A stretch of DNA of 64,000 nt from Heliopora coerulea (lineage: Eukaryota; Cnidaria; Anthozoa; Scleralcyonacea; Helioporidae): NCBI GenBank assembly GCA_030142905.1, contig JASJOG010000463.1:93528-157527 (forward strand), written 5' to 3'. Positions within the stretch are counted from its first letter, which is position 1. Each line of letters starts with the position of its first letter. Below are positions 24,559-37,102 of this stretch, in pieces. Under the pieces are notes generated by a model that saw nothing but the letters and a program-made list of their open reading frames with translations, was not told the DNA's origin and made no database searches. The translations under genes were made by a program, and so were the position numbers.

Positions 24559-26008
24559 TTAATTGATAAGTGGTGGTAAAAAGTTAGAAATACATGCAAC
24601 AACTATCCATACATCAGGTGCAATATCATGCAATGTTATAGGGATTGATTGGTCAAAAAAGTGCCAATTTTTCAACCTCTCCATACAACGTTCTACATGA
24701 ATTCTCAGACCTGCAATTTTTTTATTGTGTTGATTTTCTGCCTTGGAGAACTGATTCCTTGTTTTAAGAAAGTTGGGCATAACTAGATGGGCACCAACAG
24801 AAGCTAAGTCATCTTGAATGGTGAAGCCTTTATCAGCCATAACAAAATCACTCTTGTTCAAATGTTCAAGGTAACCTGACTTCCTGACAATTTCTGGATC
24901 ACTTATGGAACCACTATATAAGTCACTAATAAATGATATTACCCTGTTTGGTGTAATTCCCACAAGGCCTTTCATTGTGTTATTGGATTTGTAGTGAGAA
25001 TAACATGCAGACTGATTATCTAAACCAGAAGGGCACTCCATAAATATTTCTGTGCAGTCAATGATTGACACTAAGTCAGGGTAAAATTCCTTGAAAACAG
25101 CTGGCATATAGTATTTGATCTGCTCCTTTGCTGGCCACAAAATACAAACTGGCTCCAACTCTGCTCTCATGAACTTTATCCAGGCACGGAATATCACTGA
25201 AACGGTGCCCTCGGAAACACGAAATCGATGTGCCAGATCCCTTGCAAATAAGCCCAAGCGTATACGCATAAGAACCATAGTGTATTCTTGCCATTGTGAT
25301 AGTTTCCTAGGCCTGCCTGGTCTTTCATGGTCAAATTGACTTCTTGCGTGACTTCCATAACTTATGTTGTAAAGTTTAGGTTTCAGTATATTGAAACACA
25401 ATACCATTGTCTCATAGTTTGCAAATCCAATATAAAATGAAATATCTCTGTCGCTCGTCTTATAGTTATCAATGTCAAATACAGGATTATGTTCTTGCTT
25501 ATATTTTAATTTCTTTACCTCTGCTTTTAGCTTTTCTACTTCAAGGCGAAGAGTTTCCTTTTCAGTCGGATATTCTGCACTCTCCATCTGGGTTTCGTTT
25601 TCTTTCGAGAGAACAGGAGCATCAAATGTTAACACATCAGTAGTTTCTGCCATCTCTGAAAACCCTTCGGTTTGTCCTTGGCTTGTCCTTGTTATAGAGG
25701 CATTTACTTCTCCGTCGGCTGGCCTTTCCTTTGATGCAGAAGACAGAAAAACATGTTTTTTTATTTTTCTGCGAATGTTGACTTCTTTTGTCCACGGAAA
25801 TATCGATGGCAGTTGATTTCTGGCTACTCTTTCCCCTCCAGTGAAGTGCTTGCCACAAATTCTTGTGCTGGAAGAATCACGAAGGTTATCGTTTCGGATT
25901 AGTCTAGCATATTCCTTCCGCACTGCTTCATCACTTGGTATAGAATGCACTTTAAGATTTGGTGAATTTCTCCAGTTGTTCGTACAGAGAGGAACACAAC
26001 AATTCCAT
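24559..26008 (-). pseudogene. THAP-domain DDE transposase of the ISL2EU element, start damaged
   Basis: The open frame 25950-24559 gives 463 residues. Upstream in the same frame lies the missing part of a THAP zinc finger (CCVPLCTNNWRNS), continuing with HSIPSDE, ICGKHF and LPSIFPW. A coiled stretch rich in E and K follows, then a helix-turn-helix (LAHRFRVSEGTVSVIFRAW) and a DDE_4-type catalytic domain. The likely acids are IIDCTEIF, VMADKGF and HVERCMERLKNW. This enzyme would bind the TIRs and cut and join DNA. The only nearby ATG (26006-26008) is one frame off from the THAP frame, and an in-frame TAA lies just before it. One extra base in the T-rich run after the ATG would explain this. Translation from the damaged start would end after 18 codons, so the protein is probably not made as such. 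Confidence 0.82.
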
Positions 26009-26183
26009 TGTTGTGTTTATTTTATATCAATCGTCGTATTTGATATAAATTTGTCGTATTTATTTTATATCAATCGTTTATAACTTTGAATCAATGAAGC
26101 GTTGGCGCGTCCCCCAAAACAGCCCCATACTCCCGTGCGGGATACGAATCCGTACCCAGTCCCTGCAGTTTCTAAAGTGGCTA

Positions 26184-26741
26184 ATTATGTTATACAGTAT
26201 AGTATGACGTCTCAGTATATTATATTTCATTCTATGGTACTTGCTCTCGACCTAAATTACATCGCATATTAATATATTATTTTATAAATACATTAAATAA
26301 CAAAATGACGTTGCTATTGACGTCCTTTGCACTACCGTCATCATCGTTTACACTTTGTACTTATTTAATAATAATTATTTGCTCTCAGCTTGACCAAAGT
26401 ACATTTATTTAACCCAGCTAACTAATTGTATCACTGAAACGACATTATGAGATGCAACGAAACGGTACAATTCGAGTGAAATGTTTCTGATGTACTTTGC
26501 TGAGGTTTAATTCGCATCATTATCTCCTTAATTCTCAGTCGTAGCCCTCTGAATAAATAGTCTAGTCATACTAGTGAATTACAAAAAGTCTGAATAGCAC
26601 AAATTGCCACAGAAAAGCTTTGAGCTATTTTTACGGAGGCTTCTAAGTATCACACCCTGCAAATTCAATTTAGCGACTTTTCTTCAATTCGGTGAATTAA
26701 TATTCAACTTAGCTCAACGTTTACTGTACCATGGCTATGCT
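26184..26741. other. noncoding sequence
   Basis: AT-rich sequence between the ISL2EU and hAT elements; I see no gene or repeat. Confidence 0.5.
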
Positions 26742-27475
26742 CAGGACCGCCGAGAGGGCAACTTGCCCCGGGCCCCCAACTTGATGGGGTCCCCCTAAAA
26801 TGTTTGAGCTTTACGTGTTTAACGTAACGAAGATTAAAGACAGTGTCATAACGGACGGCAGTTGGAGTAGAGCAATGGCTAGTGCCCTCAAAATGCAGGA
26901 AAACAGCGTTTCAGAGCGTTGGAGCCCCAAAAGGGGGACGGAGGGTCCTAACGGAAATTTCGTAAAGGCTCTCATCAGCCCCAAAATTACGTCACTGATT
27001 AAAAATGTAATTCTGTGATTGCGACTGTGATCTGTGATTACAAGGTAAGAAATTCGCCCTTGATCATGTTGTTTTTTATACTTGAAAATAGAAATATGTA
27101 TCACGTTGAGATTGCATGGATCAGGGAATATTTTTAGTTAACAAGTAAAGTAACAACCTTTTAAGATCGTTGCCAAAGTACCTTTATTAGCATTTACTGT
27201 TAAAGTAAAAAATTTCCCGATAAACATTGTATAGATTTTATCAAGACTAATCTTCTACTCACTTCTATTCTAGCTCTACAAACACAACCAAAGAACGTTC
27301 TACCACTCGAGCATCCTATTACTTAATTGTAAAATTGCGTAAAACAAATATAAACTAAAACATCCGGTTTTTGGACAGTTTCCCTACAAACATGTTCTTA
27401 TTACATGTGTGACGTCATCAAGGGTCCCAAATCAACATTTTGCCCCAGGCCCCACAAAACCTCTCGCCGGCCCTG
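26742..27475. mobile_element. hAT-type MITE, 734 bp
   Basis: The ends CAGGACCGCCGAGAGGG and, in reverse, CAGGGCCGGCGAGAGG are TIRs. The 8-bp sequence GCTATGCT is duplicated exactly at 26734-26741 and 27476-27483. Both features are characteristic of hAT transposons. It encodes no transposase; readable frames inside are short. Confidence 0.9.
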
Positions 27476-30035
27476 GCTATGCTCACAGGGGGTCGGATAT
27501 TTCAATATGACAATTATTAAACTTAGTTTGGTTTGGTTTCAAATTTACGCATTTTTAGAAGATTAGGAAGTAACAGTTGGTAGCGTGTATTAAATCAGCA
27601 ATTTATTATCAAGCACTGACTTGGAGCCGAGTATGGGGATACGATTGTTGGGGAATACTTTTGTGTAGGATTCCAAAATAAAGAGATCCGGAGTCTGCTA
27701 GGTAGTAGACACGGGATTAACATCTCTATCTCATTTAAAGAGAGAGTTAAAACGGCTTCATTTGAAAAGAAGTAACAGTACGCCCCCAAGAAGAGATCTT
27801 ACGGGATGCAGTTCAAAGTGAACTAAAAACAATCCACCAAGTCAGTGCTTGGCAGATAACTGGACAGACATCAATATCCACTTTAGATCGAAAGAAAGCC
27901 CGGCAGCATAACTCTCCCACGCCTGTCATGAATAGGACCGAAAGGCCTAACAGACAAGATAAGAAAATTAACCATTTCTCTGGAGTTTGAATACAAATTT
28001 GTATTCTCCATCAGATTTGGCGATATTTCATGACTGTTTCAGAAATTAGATTCAAAATATGGAAGCATATACCATAAAGAACGTCTTAAGCGATGTCGTA
28101 AACGTCAGAAAATTAACGATATTTGGTGAACAATCAGTTTTGTGAGTACCCTCGAACAGTCTTGCGTTGACTCGTGGGTATTTCATAGGAACAGTTGACA
28201 ACTCTGAGGTTGTACTTCAAATGAGCAAAGTCTAATGGGACACTTTCATTAAATTTCATTCAAAGATACTATTTGACATCTCTCTCTACCTATCTCCCCC
28301 CTCCGCCAGTCTGTTTGCTTTCCAGCTATCCCTGATCCCCCTTTTTGTCCCCGATTATCCCTCCCTCCCTCTCTCCCTTCCTCCCTCCCTTCCCCTTTCC
28401 TCTCTCTATTGCAGTGTGCATCTGCTGACAATCTCTCCCTCTCTGCTGCCTGTGTTCCTCCCTCATTACTTTCCTCCGTGTCTTTCACCATTGCTCCTTC
28501 CTAGAATTGCTAGCCATATGTCTGCCTGAACCCCTTCCCACTTGCCTGCAACACTTGTTTCTCTATCCAAGCTTTCTCCCCATTTCCCATTCTTTTCTTT
28601 AGTTCTTTTCCTCAAGTCAGTATCTCTCATTTTTCCAATCTATTTCCTATGTCTTACTCCACACTACTCATGAAACTCCCATGGCAACCAGTACATCATT
28701 CCATTATCACTGAAGATCATTTCATTCCCATGTTTCACTTACTTACCAAATTTTAACAACCATTCCCAATTTTTAGAAAATTCCTTCATTACTAATAAAT
28801 GAGAAAATAATAATGGTGGCTTGAGCTAATAATCAGCAAACTCTAAGTCATTTAAATTTCTAAGAAATTAATCATTGATTTATATCCTTGTTTATTTATA
28901 TTCTTGTTTATTTATTTGGCTTGTTGCAAGGTAGGGTAGCATCCCCTTCACACAGAATTTCTAAGATGTGATGGACATTTTCTGCTTACAATTTCTCTTT
29001 GGTGTGGTAAAATTATTGCTCAAATGAGCTCTTTCACCTCAGAAAGCACAGTGATAACATAATTTTATGAGAAAACATACAAACAAAAATAAAATTAAAT
29101 TAAGGAAAAACAAACAAATTGTATAAGCGAAACTTGTGCTTCTTTTATCCTAAGTGTGGCCGTGTAATAATCTGTCCCTTACAAACCTGCACATGTTGAT
29201 GCTAAATGGACAACAGCAGTTGTGAGGGCATAGTCCCACATTCTGTGGTGAATAAATGTCAGGTAAAATCCTGTTGAAAGGACGTATGTCAAGGCAAGGC
29301 TCAGAAAATTGACTGTATTGATGTCACTGCCCACACAGCATCTCTTGAAATCAAATGGTGTCTTGCCATCAAATTTCTCTAAACTGAAGTAAAAGCTCTC
29401 ATTAACATTTAGATAAGGATGACAATGATAGTGAGAATTATAACACAAACCAAGTTCCAGATTCTGTAATTCTTGCTATAACAATAAAACCTCCTACAAC
29501 AACTGTTTCACTATGCAATTCCATCAAGCACCCATAAAAATACAATGAATTAAAAGCACACCATGATTCATTTATGTACAACAAAGCAGCTGCATAGACT
29601 GAAATGATTGTCTGCAATGATAATGCTCTACATGACATGTATAAAAAGTAGGTGTCATCATTATATCCGAGCATGAATCAGCAGTTGGCACTCTGCAATT
29701 TGGAAAGCATTTCTTGCCTTTTGCCAAGCAAAATTGGAGTAAAAACAGGTAAATGTGAAGTATAAAATATTTTAGAATAATCCCTGTTATTTTACTTGAC
29801 ATGTTTAAATCTTTTATATTGTTTTGTATTTCTTTTTACATTTATTTAGACAACCTGATTATACATGTATGGCAGGAAGTTGGTCAGTCTTTGCTTAACA
29901 TCATATGCAACAAGCGATCTGGTTGCTGAGGTTGGCAAACTAAGAAATAGTTACTGTAATAATTTTTTATATGACCATGGGAGATGGATGTTGAAAGACT
30001 AGAATGGGAATTTGTTATGCTCCTTTGGATAGCAT
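27476..30035. other. noncoding region with a pyrimidine-rich tract
   Basis: 28262-28490 is a C/T-rich low-complexity tract (CTCCCTCCCTCTCTCCC). The rest is AT-rich with no recognisable gene. Short open frames on the minus strand at 29179-29802 show no known motif or clear exon structure. Confidence 0.5.
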
Positions 30036-30910
30036 CAGACAAGTATAGTGGAACCCCACCATAGGGCCACCTCTCTAATACAGCCACCTTTTTTTGTCCC
30101 AGTGAAATGCCCATATATTTTCTTATAAAAAAATCCTGTTAATGCAGCCACTTGATTAATGTGGCCACCCTGTTAATGTGGTAAATGGCCACATTGTGGA
30201 ATGCCAAAGTATATAATTATTCCTTTATAAATTTACTTTGTCAATACAGCTACTCAAACCAAATGTGCTTTCCAAAGGACAGATTTGTGATAAACAAAAC
30301 TAAATCTTGAGAAACAACAAGATTTTTTTTAATTGAACAAGTCTGTAACATGTCATATTGTCCACTTTTAAAACAGTCTATTCCTTTCCAAAGTCAGGAA
30401 TGTAGTACCACCTGTATTATAGGAGAAAGGAAAATAAAACTTGACAAACAATAATATCCATTAGATTGCAAAATGATTAAGTCATTGTACTTGCACAGAA
30501 CAAGTCAATCAAGAATTGCAGAGTTTTTTTTTTTCAAAATCTTGTTGAAATCTTGTTCAAAATCTTGTTAATTTACTAATGAAATTAGCATGTAAAACTG
30601 TAGAGTCTGGCACCTTTGTTTTGAAAAGGACAGTATGTATAGCAGATTGTACCTGTTTATAAAATTCAGTTATGTTTATCTTACAGTGCAGTTCCATTTC
30701 AATTAAATAAAATCTGCATTCCAGATGCTTAAGAACAGTTGTTTAGAAGTGCAGTTGTAATATAACTGTCATGATATCACTTGAAAGAGACAGCAATAAA
30801 ATTTGACCCTAGGTACTCCATTAGTTAATACAACCACCCCGTTAAGTTAATACAGCCATATACTTATGGCCCATTTGTGGCTGTTGTAACAGGGTTACAC
30901 TGTATGGATG
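30036..30910. mobile_element. pogo/Tigger-like MITE, about 875 bp
   Basis: The left end (GTATAGTGGAACCCCACC, then AATACAGCCACC) and the right end read in reverse (CATACAGTGTAACCCTGTT, then ACAGCCAC) are TIRs beginning near a TA dinucleotide. AATACAGCCAC-type sub-repeats recur inside at 30130-30190 and 30825-30860. There is no coding capacity. The boundaries are approximate. Confidence 0.6.
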
Positions 30911-31455
30911 CAATCTGAGCTACTAATTGGTGATGTTTACCTTAGGATATTGAAATGGGAAGACAATTAATGTTTTTCACATAAGGTAGATACCTAAGAA
31001 TTTCTTGTATAAAGAACTTCAGTTACTAAGACAAACTCCAGCTATTCATCCAGGGATAAATCTTTTTGTAAGTGTACATACTGTATTTTGAATCCCTACA
31101 TGTACTTCCTACCATGGTTACAATATAATGTAATGTATTCAAATGATGAAAATGTTGCTTCTTAAGCAATGAAACGTGAAATCTTAATAAACCTTTTGAC
31201 ACAAATATGCCTTTCTTAAGAATTTTTTGCTGGGCCTTGATTTTCATCATTCGAATACATTTTCCGCCTGGTTCTTCAATTACGTCGATTATAATGTAAT
31301 GTAGACATGACTTGACAAATTTGTACCATTTCAAATTAGCTGTCTGTAGCGTATTAAAATTGAGAAAGCACCAAAATTATAAGATAATATTGTACATTGG
31401 TGGAGTCCTAATAACATAATAACTTTCACCTAATATGTGAGCAGTACATCCAAGT
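30911..31455. other. noncoding, with Penelope tail fragment
   Basis: 31139-31260 has ATGATGA, a TTGCTTCTTAAGCAA hairpin, GAAACG, an AATAAACC tail and a TTCCGCCTGG motif. The order matches the Penelope-like 3' tails at 42530-42660 and 37180-37300, so it is a decayed tail. The remainder shows nothing recognisable. Confidence 0.45.
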
Positions 31456-34400
31456 TATTGAAATTATGGTAACAAATCGAATACTGTATCCAGTTTTAAG
31501 TAATCATGTTTAATCAATTTGATATAAGTGCAACCTCTAGAAATACAAGTAGAAAAAGAAAAAAACTAAAAGACTATTGTCCTAACAATCATAAAATGTG
31601 CTACAGTGTCACATGACAATTTAAACCAATCACACATCAACACACATGAATGAACTTTAGACCCATAAGACTCATGGTGTGATCATTACATCCAAAGTAT
31701 TCTAAATAATCTTATATGAAGTACCACTTCTTAACACTCCCACTTAATGATTACACCTAATTAATAAATCAACTTTAAAGTTCAAAATGTTCATTATTGA
31801 CAAAAGTTATTCTTTGATTTCAAAAACACCTAACATGTCTCTAAATTTCTGAAACTGTACCCTCGACAGTCCCTTAGTCATAATATCTGCTAACATGTCC
31901 TTGCTTGTACAGTATTTCACTGAAACAGTGTTCTGGCTTACTTGCTCTCGAATATAATGATATAAGACATCAATGTGCTTAGTACGTGAATGGAACTTTG
32001 GGTTCTTTGACAATTGAATTGCACCTTGATTGTCTTCAAATATAACAGTAGGATCATGTTGTTTGATAGATATGTCATCAAGCAATCTTCTCAGCCAAAT
32101 TCCTTCTTGGCAAGCAGTACTCAATGCAACATACTCAGCTTCTGTAGTTGACTTTGATACACAACCTTGTCACTTGCTGCACCAACTTACTGTATTTTTC
32201 TCAACTTGAAATACATACCCAGTTGTTGAACGACGTGTTGTCAAATCACCACCCCAATCAGCATCTGAATAACCTGTCAGAACAGGCTTACTTCCATCGG
32301 AAGTATACACCAGACCATAGTTAAGTGTTCCCTGAATGTATCGAAACACTCTTTTTACTCCTTTCCAATGTTCTAGTCCAGGATTTGCCATGAACTTGGA
32401 TAGAACACCAACAGCAACAGCTAGATCAGGTCGACTAATGAGTGTAGCATAATTCAGACATCCAATAGCAATTTGATATGTCTTCACATCGACAGACTTT
32501 TCCTCTTTCGATAGAGCTTCGTATTTCTTGCCAAATTCTAATGGAGTTGACACGGATTTACAGTTCTCCATCTCGAATCGCTTGAGAACTCCTTGTAGAT
32601 AATTCTTTTGACTTATTGACAGTGTTCGTAATCTGCGATTGCGTCTCACAGTCATGCCAAGAACGTGATGAATTTCACCCAAATCTTCAACTTGGAATCG
32701 CTTTCCAATTGCTGCCTTTTCTTTCTTCAACATCTCAACATTATTTGAAAAGAAAATCATATCGTCCACATAAATTGCAACAATGATGAAATCAACTTTG
32801 CCACTTGTGGATACAACAGACTTGATGTAAATGCATGAATCTGCAGTGCTCTTCTTGTAACCATTAGCCAGTAGATAACCATCGATGGAATTATTCCAAC
32901 ATCTTGCAGCTTGTTTTAGACCATAAATGCTCTTCTTTAATTTGCATACATAATCTGGTCGATCCTCATCAATAAAACCATCAGGCTGCTTTAGGTAAAT
33001 TTCTTCCTCCAATTCTCCTTGTAAGAAGGCAGTCTTCACGTCCATCTGATGAATTTCCCAATCACAGATATTCGCAACTGCAAGCAATGATCTGATTGAG
33101 TTGTAGCGAGCAACAGGAGCAAAACTTCTTCATAATCAATTCCTTGTGATTGACTGTATCCTTGTGCCACCAATCTTGCTTTGAATCGTTCGACAGATCC
33201 ATCAGCATTTCTCTTCACCTTGTACACCCACTTGCTGCCAATCACATTTTTGTTCTCAGGTGGTGGAACCAAGTCCCAAGTGTTATTCTCCAAAAGAGAA
33301 CTATACTCCGATTCCATTGCAGTTTTCCACTCCCTTGAGTACTCTCCAGTGATAGCTTCATGTACATTACTTGGTTGGTTGATATCATCTGCAGTAAGGT
33401 TACTTGTAACATGGCACTCTTCAACATATCTTGCAGGAGGTCTTCTCACTCTTCTTTCTCCAACTTGTCTCACTTCTTCCATGAAGTTATCCTCGTAGGT
33501 AGCTCCCACTTGATTGTTACGGTTCATGTTCTGCATGTTGCCAGCATCTTCATTCTGATCATCAGTTGCTCTCTCAGCATCTTTGTCATCACTATTCCCA
33601 ACAACAGGAACATTGATTGCAACAGGAACAGCCTTAACATCTTCATGATCACATGACACAGATTGTTTATTCCCAAAGTCATGAAACTTTCTTTCTTGAA
33701 AAACAACATCACGACTACGAACAAACTTTCGAGAACTTGGATCATAAAGTTTATACCCCTTCGTTCCTTCAGGATATCCAACAAAAATCGATTTTCTGGA
33801 TTTCGCATCCAGCTTTGTGCGTTGACCATCAGGAATGTGTACATACCCAACACAACCAAACACACGTAGATTTCCAATATCGGGTTTTTGCTTGAATAAA
33901 CATTCAAACGGAGTAACACTATCCAGACCACTTGTTGGACTTCTGTTGCGAAGATAAACGGAAGTGTTCACTGCTTCAGCCCAAAACTCATTCGGTAAAC
34001 TTGAGTGGGACATCATGGCTCGTGCAGATTCCATAATAGTACGATTCATCCTCTCCGCAACACCATTTTGTGCCGGATTATATGGCACAGTCAGTTGATG
34101 TAGAATTCCATTTTCTTTCAAAAATGACTCGAATTCTTTTGAACTGTACTCTCCTCCATTGTCAATACGAATGACTTTAATTCTTTTCCCAGAAACATTC
34201 ACTGCATAATTGTGAAAGTCCTTAAACTTCTCCAATACATCACTTTTATTCTTCAGGAAATAAACACAGGTGTATCTTGTGAAGTCATCAATAAATGTGA
34301 CGTAGTAACGAGATCCACCAATTGAACTTTCGGACATGGGTCCACACACATCACTATGGATTAGTTCAAAGGGTTCTGTTGCACGATACGAGATACCTTT

Positions 34401-36204
34401 TGGATATGGGCAACGATGCTGCTTTCCCATAACACAACCTTCACAAAACAGTTTTCTGTCCTTAGACACCTGTCCAATTCCTTTCACCATATTCCCATTA
34501 GCGAGCTTGATAACATTATCCATGCCTAAATGGCCAAGACGACAATGCCATAAATACAGATCAGATTCTAACTCTTCACTAGCAATGTTCACCTGGTCCT
34601 TCATGATCTTCAAAACATACAGCTTTCCTCGAATCTCACCAACAGCCAAAAGCTTTGAATTGCGAGTGATCTTGCATATATCATCCTCAAATGAAATAAC
34701 AGCACCAAGCTTTATCATTGCACGAACTGATAACAAGTTCTTATCCAGTTCTGGCAAGTACAATACATCACGCAAAGCTATCTTCTGAATTCGATCATCA
34801 ACAACAGCTTTCACACGATAAGTTCCTTTACCATAAGCTAAAATTGATCGGTTGTCACCAAGGTTTACGACAGAGGGTTGCTTGAATTCAACGTAGTCCT
34901 CTAAATTATTTCGCTCGAATGTCATATGTTGTGTAGCTTCAGAGTCAATAATCCATTCGGATTTGCCAATAGCATTCATTGAACTTGAAGTTAATGCTTC
35001 TTCTTCATCATGAGTTGAACATTCCTCTTCTGCACAACGAGCAGCACCATGTCCTGTTTGACTGGTCTTGCAGGATTCATTCTTTGTCTTCCTTGGACAA
35101 TTCTTGGCAAAATGCCCTTTCTCTTGACAATGATAGCATTTACCATGAAATCCCTTACTTCGGTTTTCGTTGTTTCCACGTTTGTTGTGTTGCTTATATT
35201 TTCCCCTTTGTGCCGTGAACGCGTCTTCATTTTGGACCTTCGTGTCATTCGCCCGATCTTCATCGTTCAAAATCATATTTTTCACCTTTTCGTACGATAA
35301 CTCAGCTTCACCGACAGCGTCCAGTGCTGTGATCAACGGCTTGTATTTCTCTGGTAGACTAGCTAGGAGTGTCATTGCTAACTCTTTATCGTCAATATTC
35401 ACCCCCATTTCTTTTAACTGATCGTGAAGCGATTTCAAATTACTGATATGATCAAGCATACTGTCACCAACGCGAAATTTACAGGAATAATACTGCTGAC
35501 GAAGTCTGACCTTTTGTAGTAACGATTTTCGCGCAAATTGTCCTTGCAAAGCATCCCAAGCCTCTTTCGCAGTCGTTGTTTCCCGCACATGCATTTGTTG
35601 TTCAGGTTCCACAGCCAAACAAATATATGTCCATGCCTTCTTTGCGCGTGAGTTGAACTTTCTTCGCACTTCATTACTGGCACCTTCCGCAGGAGATTCA
35701 GCACTACCATCTGCAAACTCAAACAGATCCATGCTCTCCAGATATAACCGTATATTGGATGCCCATGATCGATAATTTGCGCCATTCAACTTGGCAAATT
35801 TCAGCGCACTCGAAACATCCGACGAGGCTGCTGCCATATTATACTTTATTCACACAATTACTCGTAACATTCGATTTGTTTATAACCGGTTTACAAGGAC
35901 TTTTCACGTCCTGGGCCCATAACCTATTGAAATTATGGTAACAAATCGAATACTGTATCCAGTTTTAAGTAATCATGTTTAATCAATTTGATATAAGTGC
36001 AACCTCTAGAAATACAAGTAGAAAAAGAAAAAACTAAAAGACTATTGTCCTAACAATCATAAAACGTGCTACAGTGTCACATGACAATTTAAACCAATCA
36101 CACATCAACACACATGAATGAACTTTAGACCCATAAGACTCATGGTGTGATCATTACATCCAAAGTATTCTAAATAATCTTATATGAAGTACCACTTCTT
36201 AACA
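31456..36204 (-). mobile_element. copia-type LTR retrotransposon
   Basis: The LTRs are 31456-31736 and 35925-36204. They differ by about one substitution and one A-run indel. CAAGT is duplicated at 31451-31455 and 36205-36209. On the minus strand the LTR starts TGTTAAGAAG and ends TTTCAATA. The primer-binding site right after it (35924-35911) reads GGTTATGGGCCCAG, complementary to the anticodon arm of initiator methionine tRNA, as in Drosophila copia. A purine tract (AAGTGGGAG) precedes the 3' LTR. The near-identical LTRs indicate a young insertion. Confidence 0.95.
31807..35837 (-). pseudogene. copia gag-pol polyprotein, broken
   Basis: The main open frame (35837-33036) starts ATG with MAAASSDVSS. 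It carries gag, a CCHC knuckle (CYHCQEKGHFAKNC, about residue 235), an aspartic protease site, a pre-integrase HLGH region, a DDE integrase (HSDVCGPM, IDNGGEY, NGVAERMN) and the start of the RT (KWVYKVKRN). The frame then shifts at about 33120-33125, in a short A-run on the plus strand. The RT continues as a second frame (33087-32170) with the catalytic YVDD and KSIYGLKQAA. A stop after WCSK (near 32170) splits the RNase H, whose end lies at 32124-31807. The protease motif reads DSEAT where the family has DSGAT. The order gag-PR-IN-RT-RH is diagnostic of copia. With these three lesions this copy cannot make a functional polyprotein. Confidence 0.93.
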
Positions 36205-37102
36205 CAAGTGTCTGTCAGCAGCCATGCAAAGCAAGCCATTTTGACCGAATAAGACATTTTTATGGCTGAAGTCATGCAGTAAGGATCAAAAGTACTCATT
36301 AAGCCGTATGCTTAAACTCTGCAAAGATGATGCATAGTAGTAATAACAACAGTTCAAATTCCTTCCAAATAGATGGGGATTCATCGAATGATTGCATGTA
36401 CAGTAAAAATATTACACCGAGCAACCAATTAACCGAGTAAAAAAATCAATCAAATTTGAATTAAGAACATAAATTCAATGTTCACGTTAATCCTTACCCA
36501 AAAGCTCCATATAACAACGATGCTAACATGTAAAAAGTCAGGAAAAATATCAACAAAGACAGAACAACATTTGCTACCAGAGTCTGAAAAGAGAACAGCA
36601 CAGAACAGTTACAAAATCGAACTTGTAAACGAGAACTTACAGCCCTATACACCTCAGTTCCAAAGATGAAGCAACTTCAGTGAGCTCATAAACTACTTAT
36701 CTTTCGGCAAGTTGCTGTAGTTTTTTTGACAAGATTAAATTTGAAACAGTTTACGAAAGCAAGTTAACTAAACCAGCAAACTGATTGCCCAAGCACTGGC
36801 TGCACAGCTCAGTATGACTGCTATAAAATTACTTATTTCGCTAAATTAATGTCAAGAAGACGTTCTAGAATACCTACCTTCACATTTGTTTGGCTATTAG
36901 CAAACATTGTCCTCTAATAAAAAAAAATAAAATGAAAAAATTATCATATTATCTTGCAATGTTGAGCGTCCTCCTTTGTTTATTTGGTACACAGGGAAAC
37001 AATAAAACGGAAAGTTACGATCGTGTCTTTCGCAGTTCATCGGAATTGCCCTGAAGATTGCATTTTGTATCTCATTTTTGTAACACGATGATGGCTTAAT
37101 CG
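36205..37102. other. noncoding sequence
   Basis: AT-rich sequence. A 63-codon open frame at 36478-36669 has no recognisable motif. Nothing else is supportable. Confidence 0.5.

Larger units (their letters stand above)
22064..26183. mobile_element. ISL2EU-type DNA transposon, complete with TIRs
   Basis: The TIRs are 22064-22140 and 26107-26183, 77 bases each. They start TAGCCACTTTAGAAACTGC and differ at only a few positions. The dinucleotide AT flanks both ends (22062-22063 and 26184-26185), matching the 2-bp target duplication known for ISL2EU. The element is 4,120 bp and holds two convergent genes, a YqaJ-exonuclease-type gene on plus and a THAP/DDE transposase on minus. This is the two-protein content reported for ISL2EU. 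High TIR similarity suggests fairly recent activity. Confidence 0.88.

Noticed and set aside
25950..26008. Short frame from the ATG at 26008 (18 codons) as a leader peptide
   Set aside because: The conserved THAP residues lie in the adjacent frame, so the ATG frame is better explained by a small indel.
28249..28491. 80-codon frame rich in E, G and R
   Set aside because: It is the reverse reading of a C/T-rich low-complexity tract.
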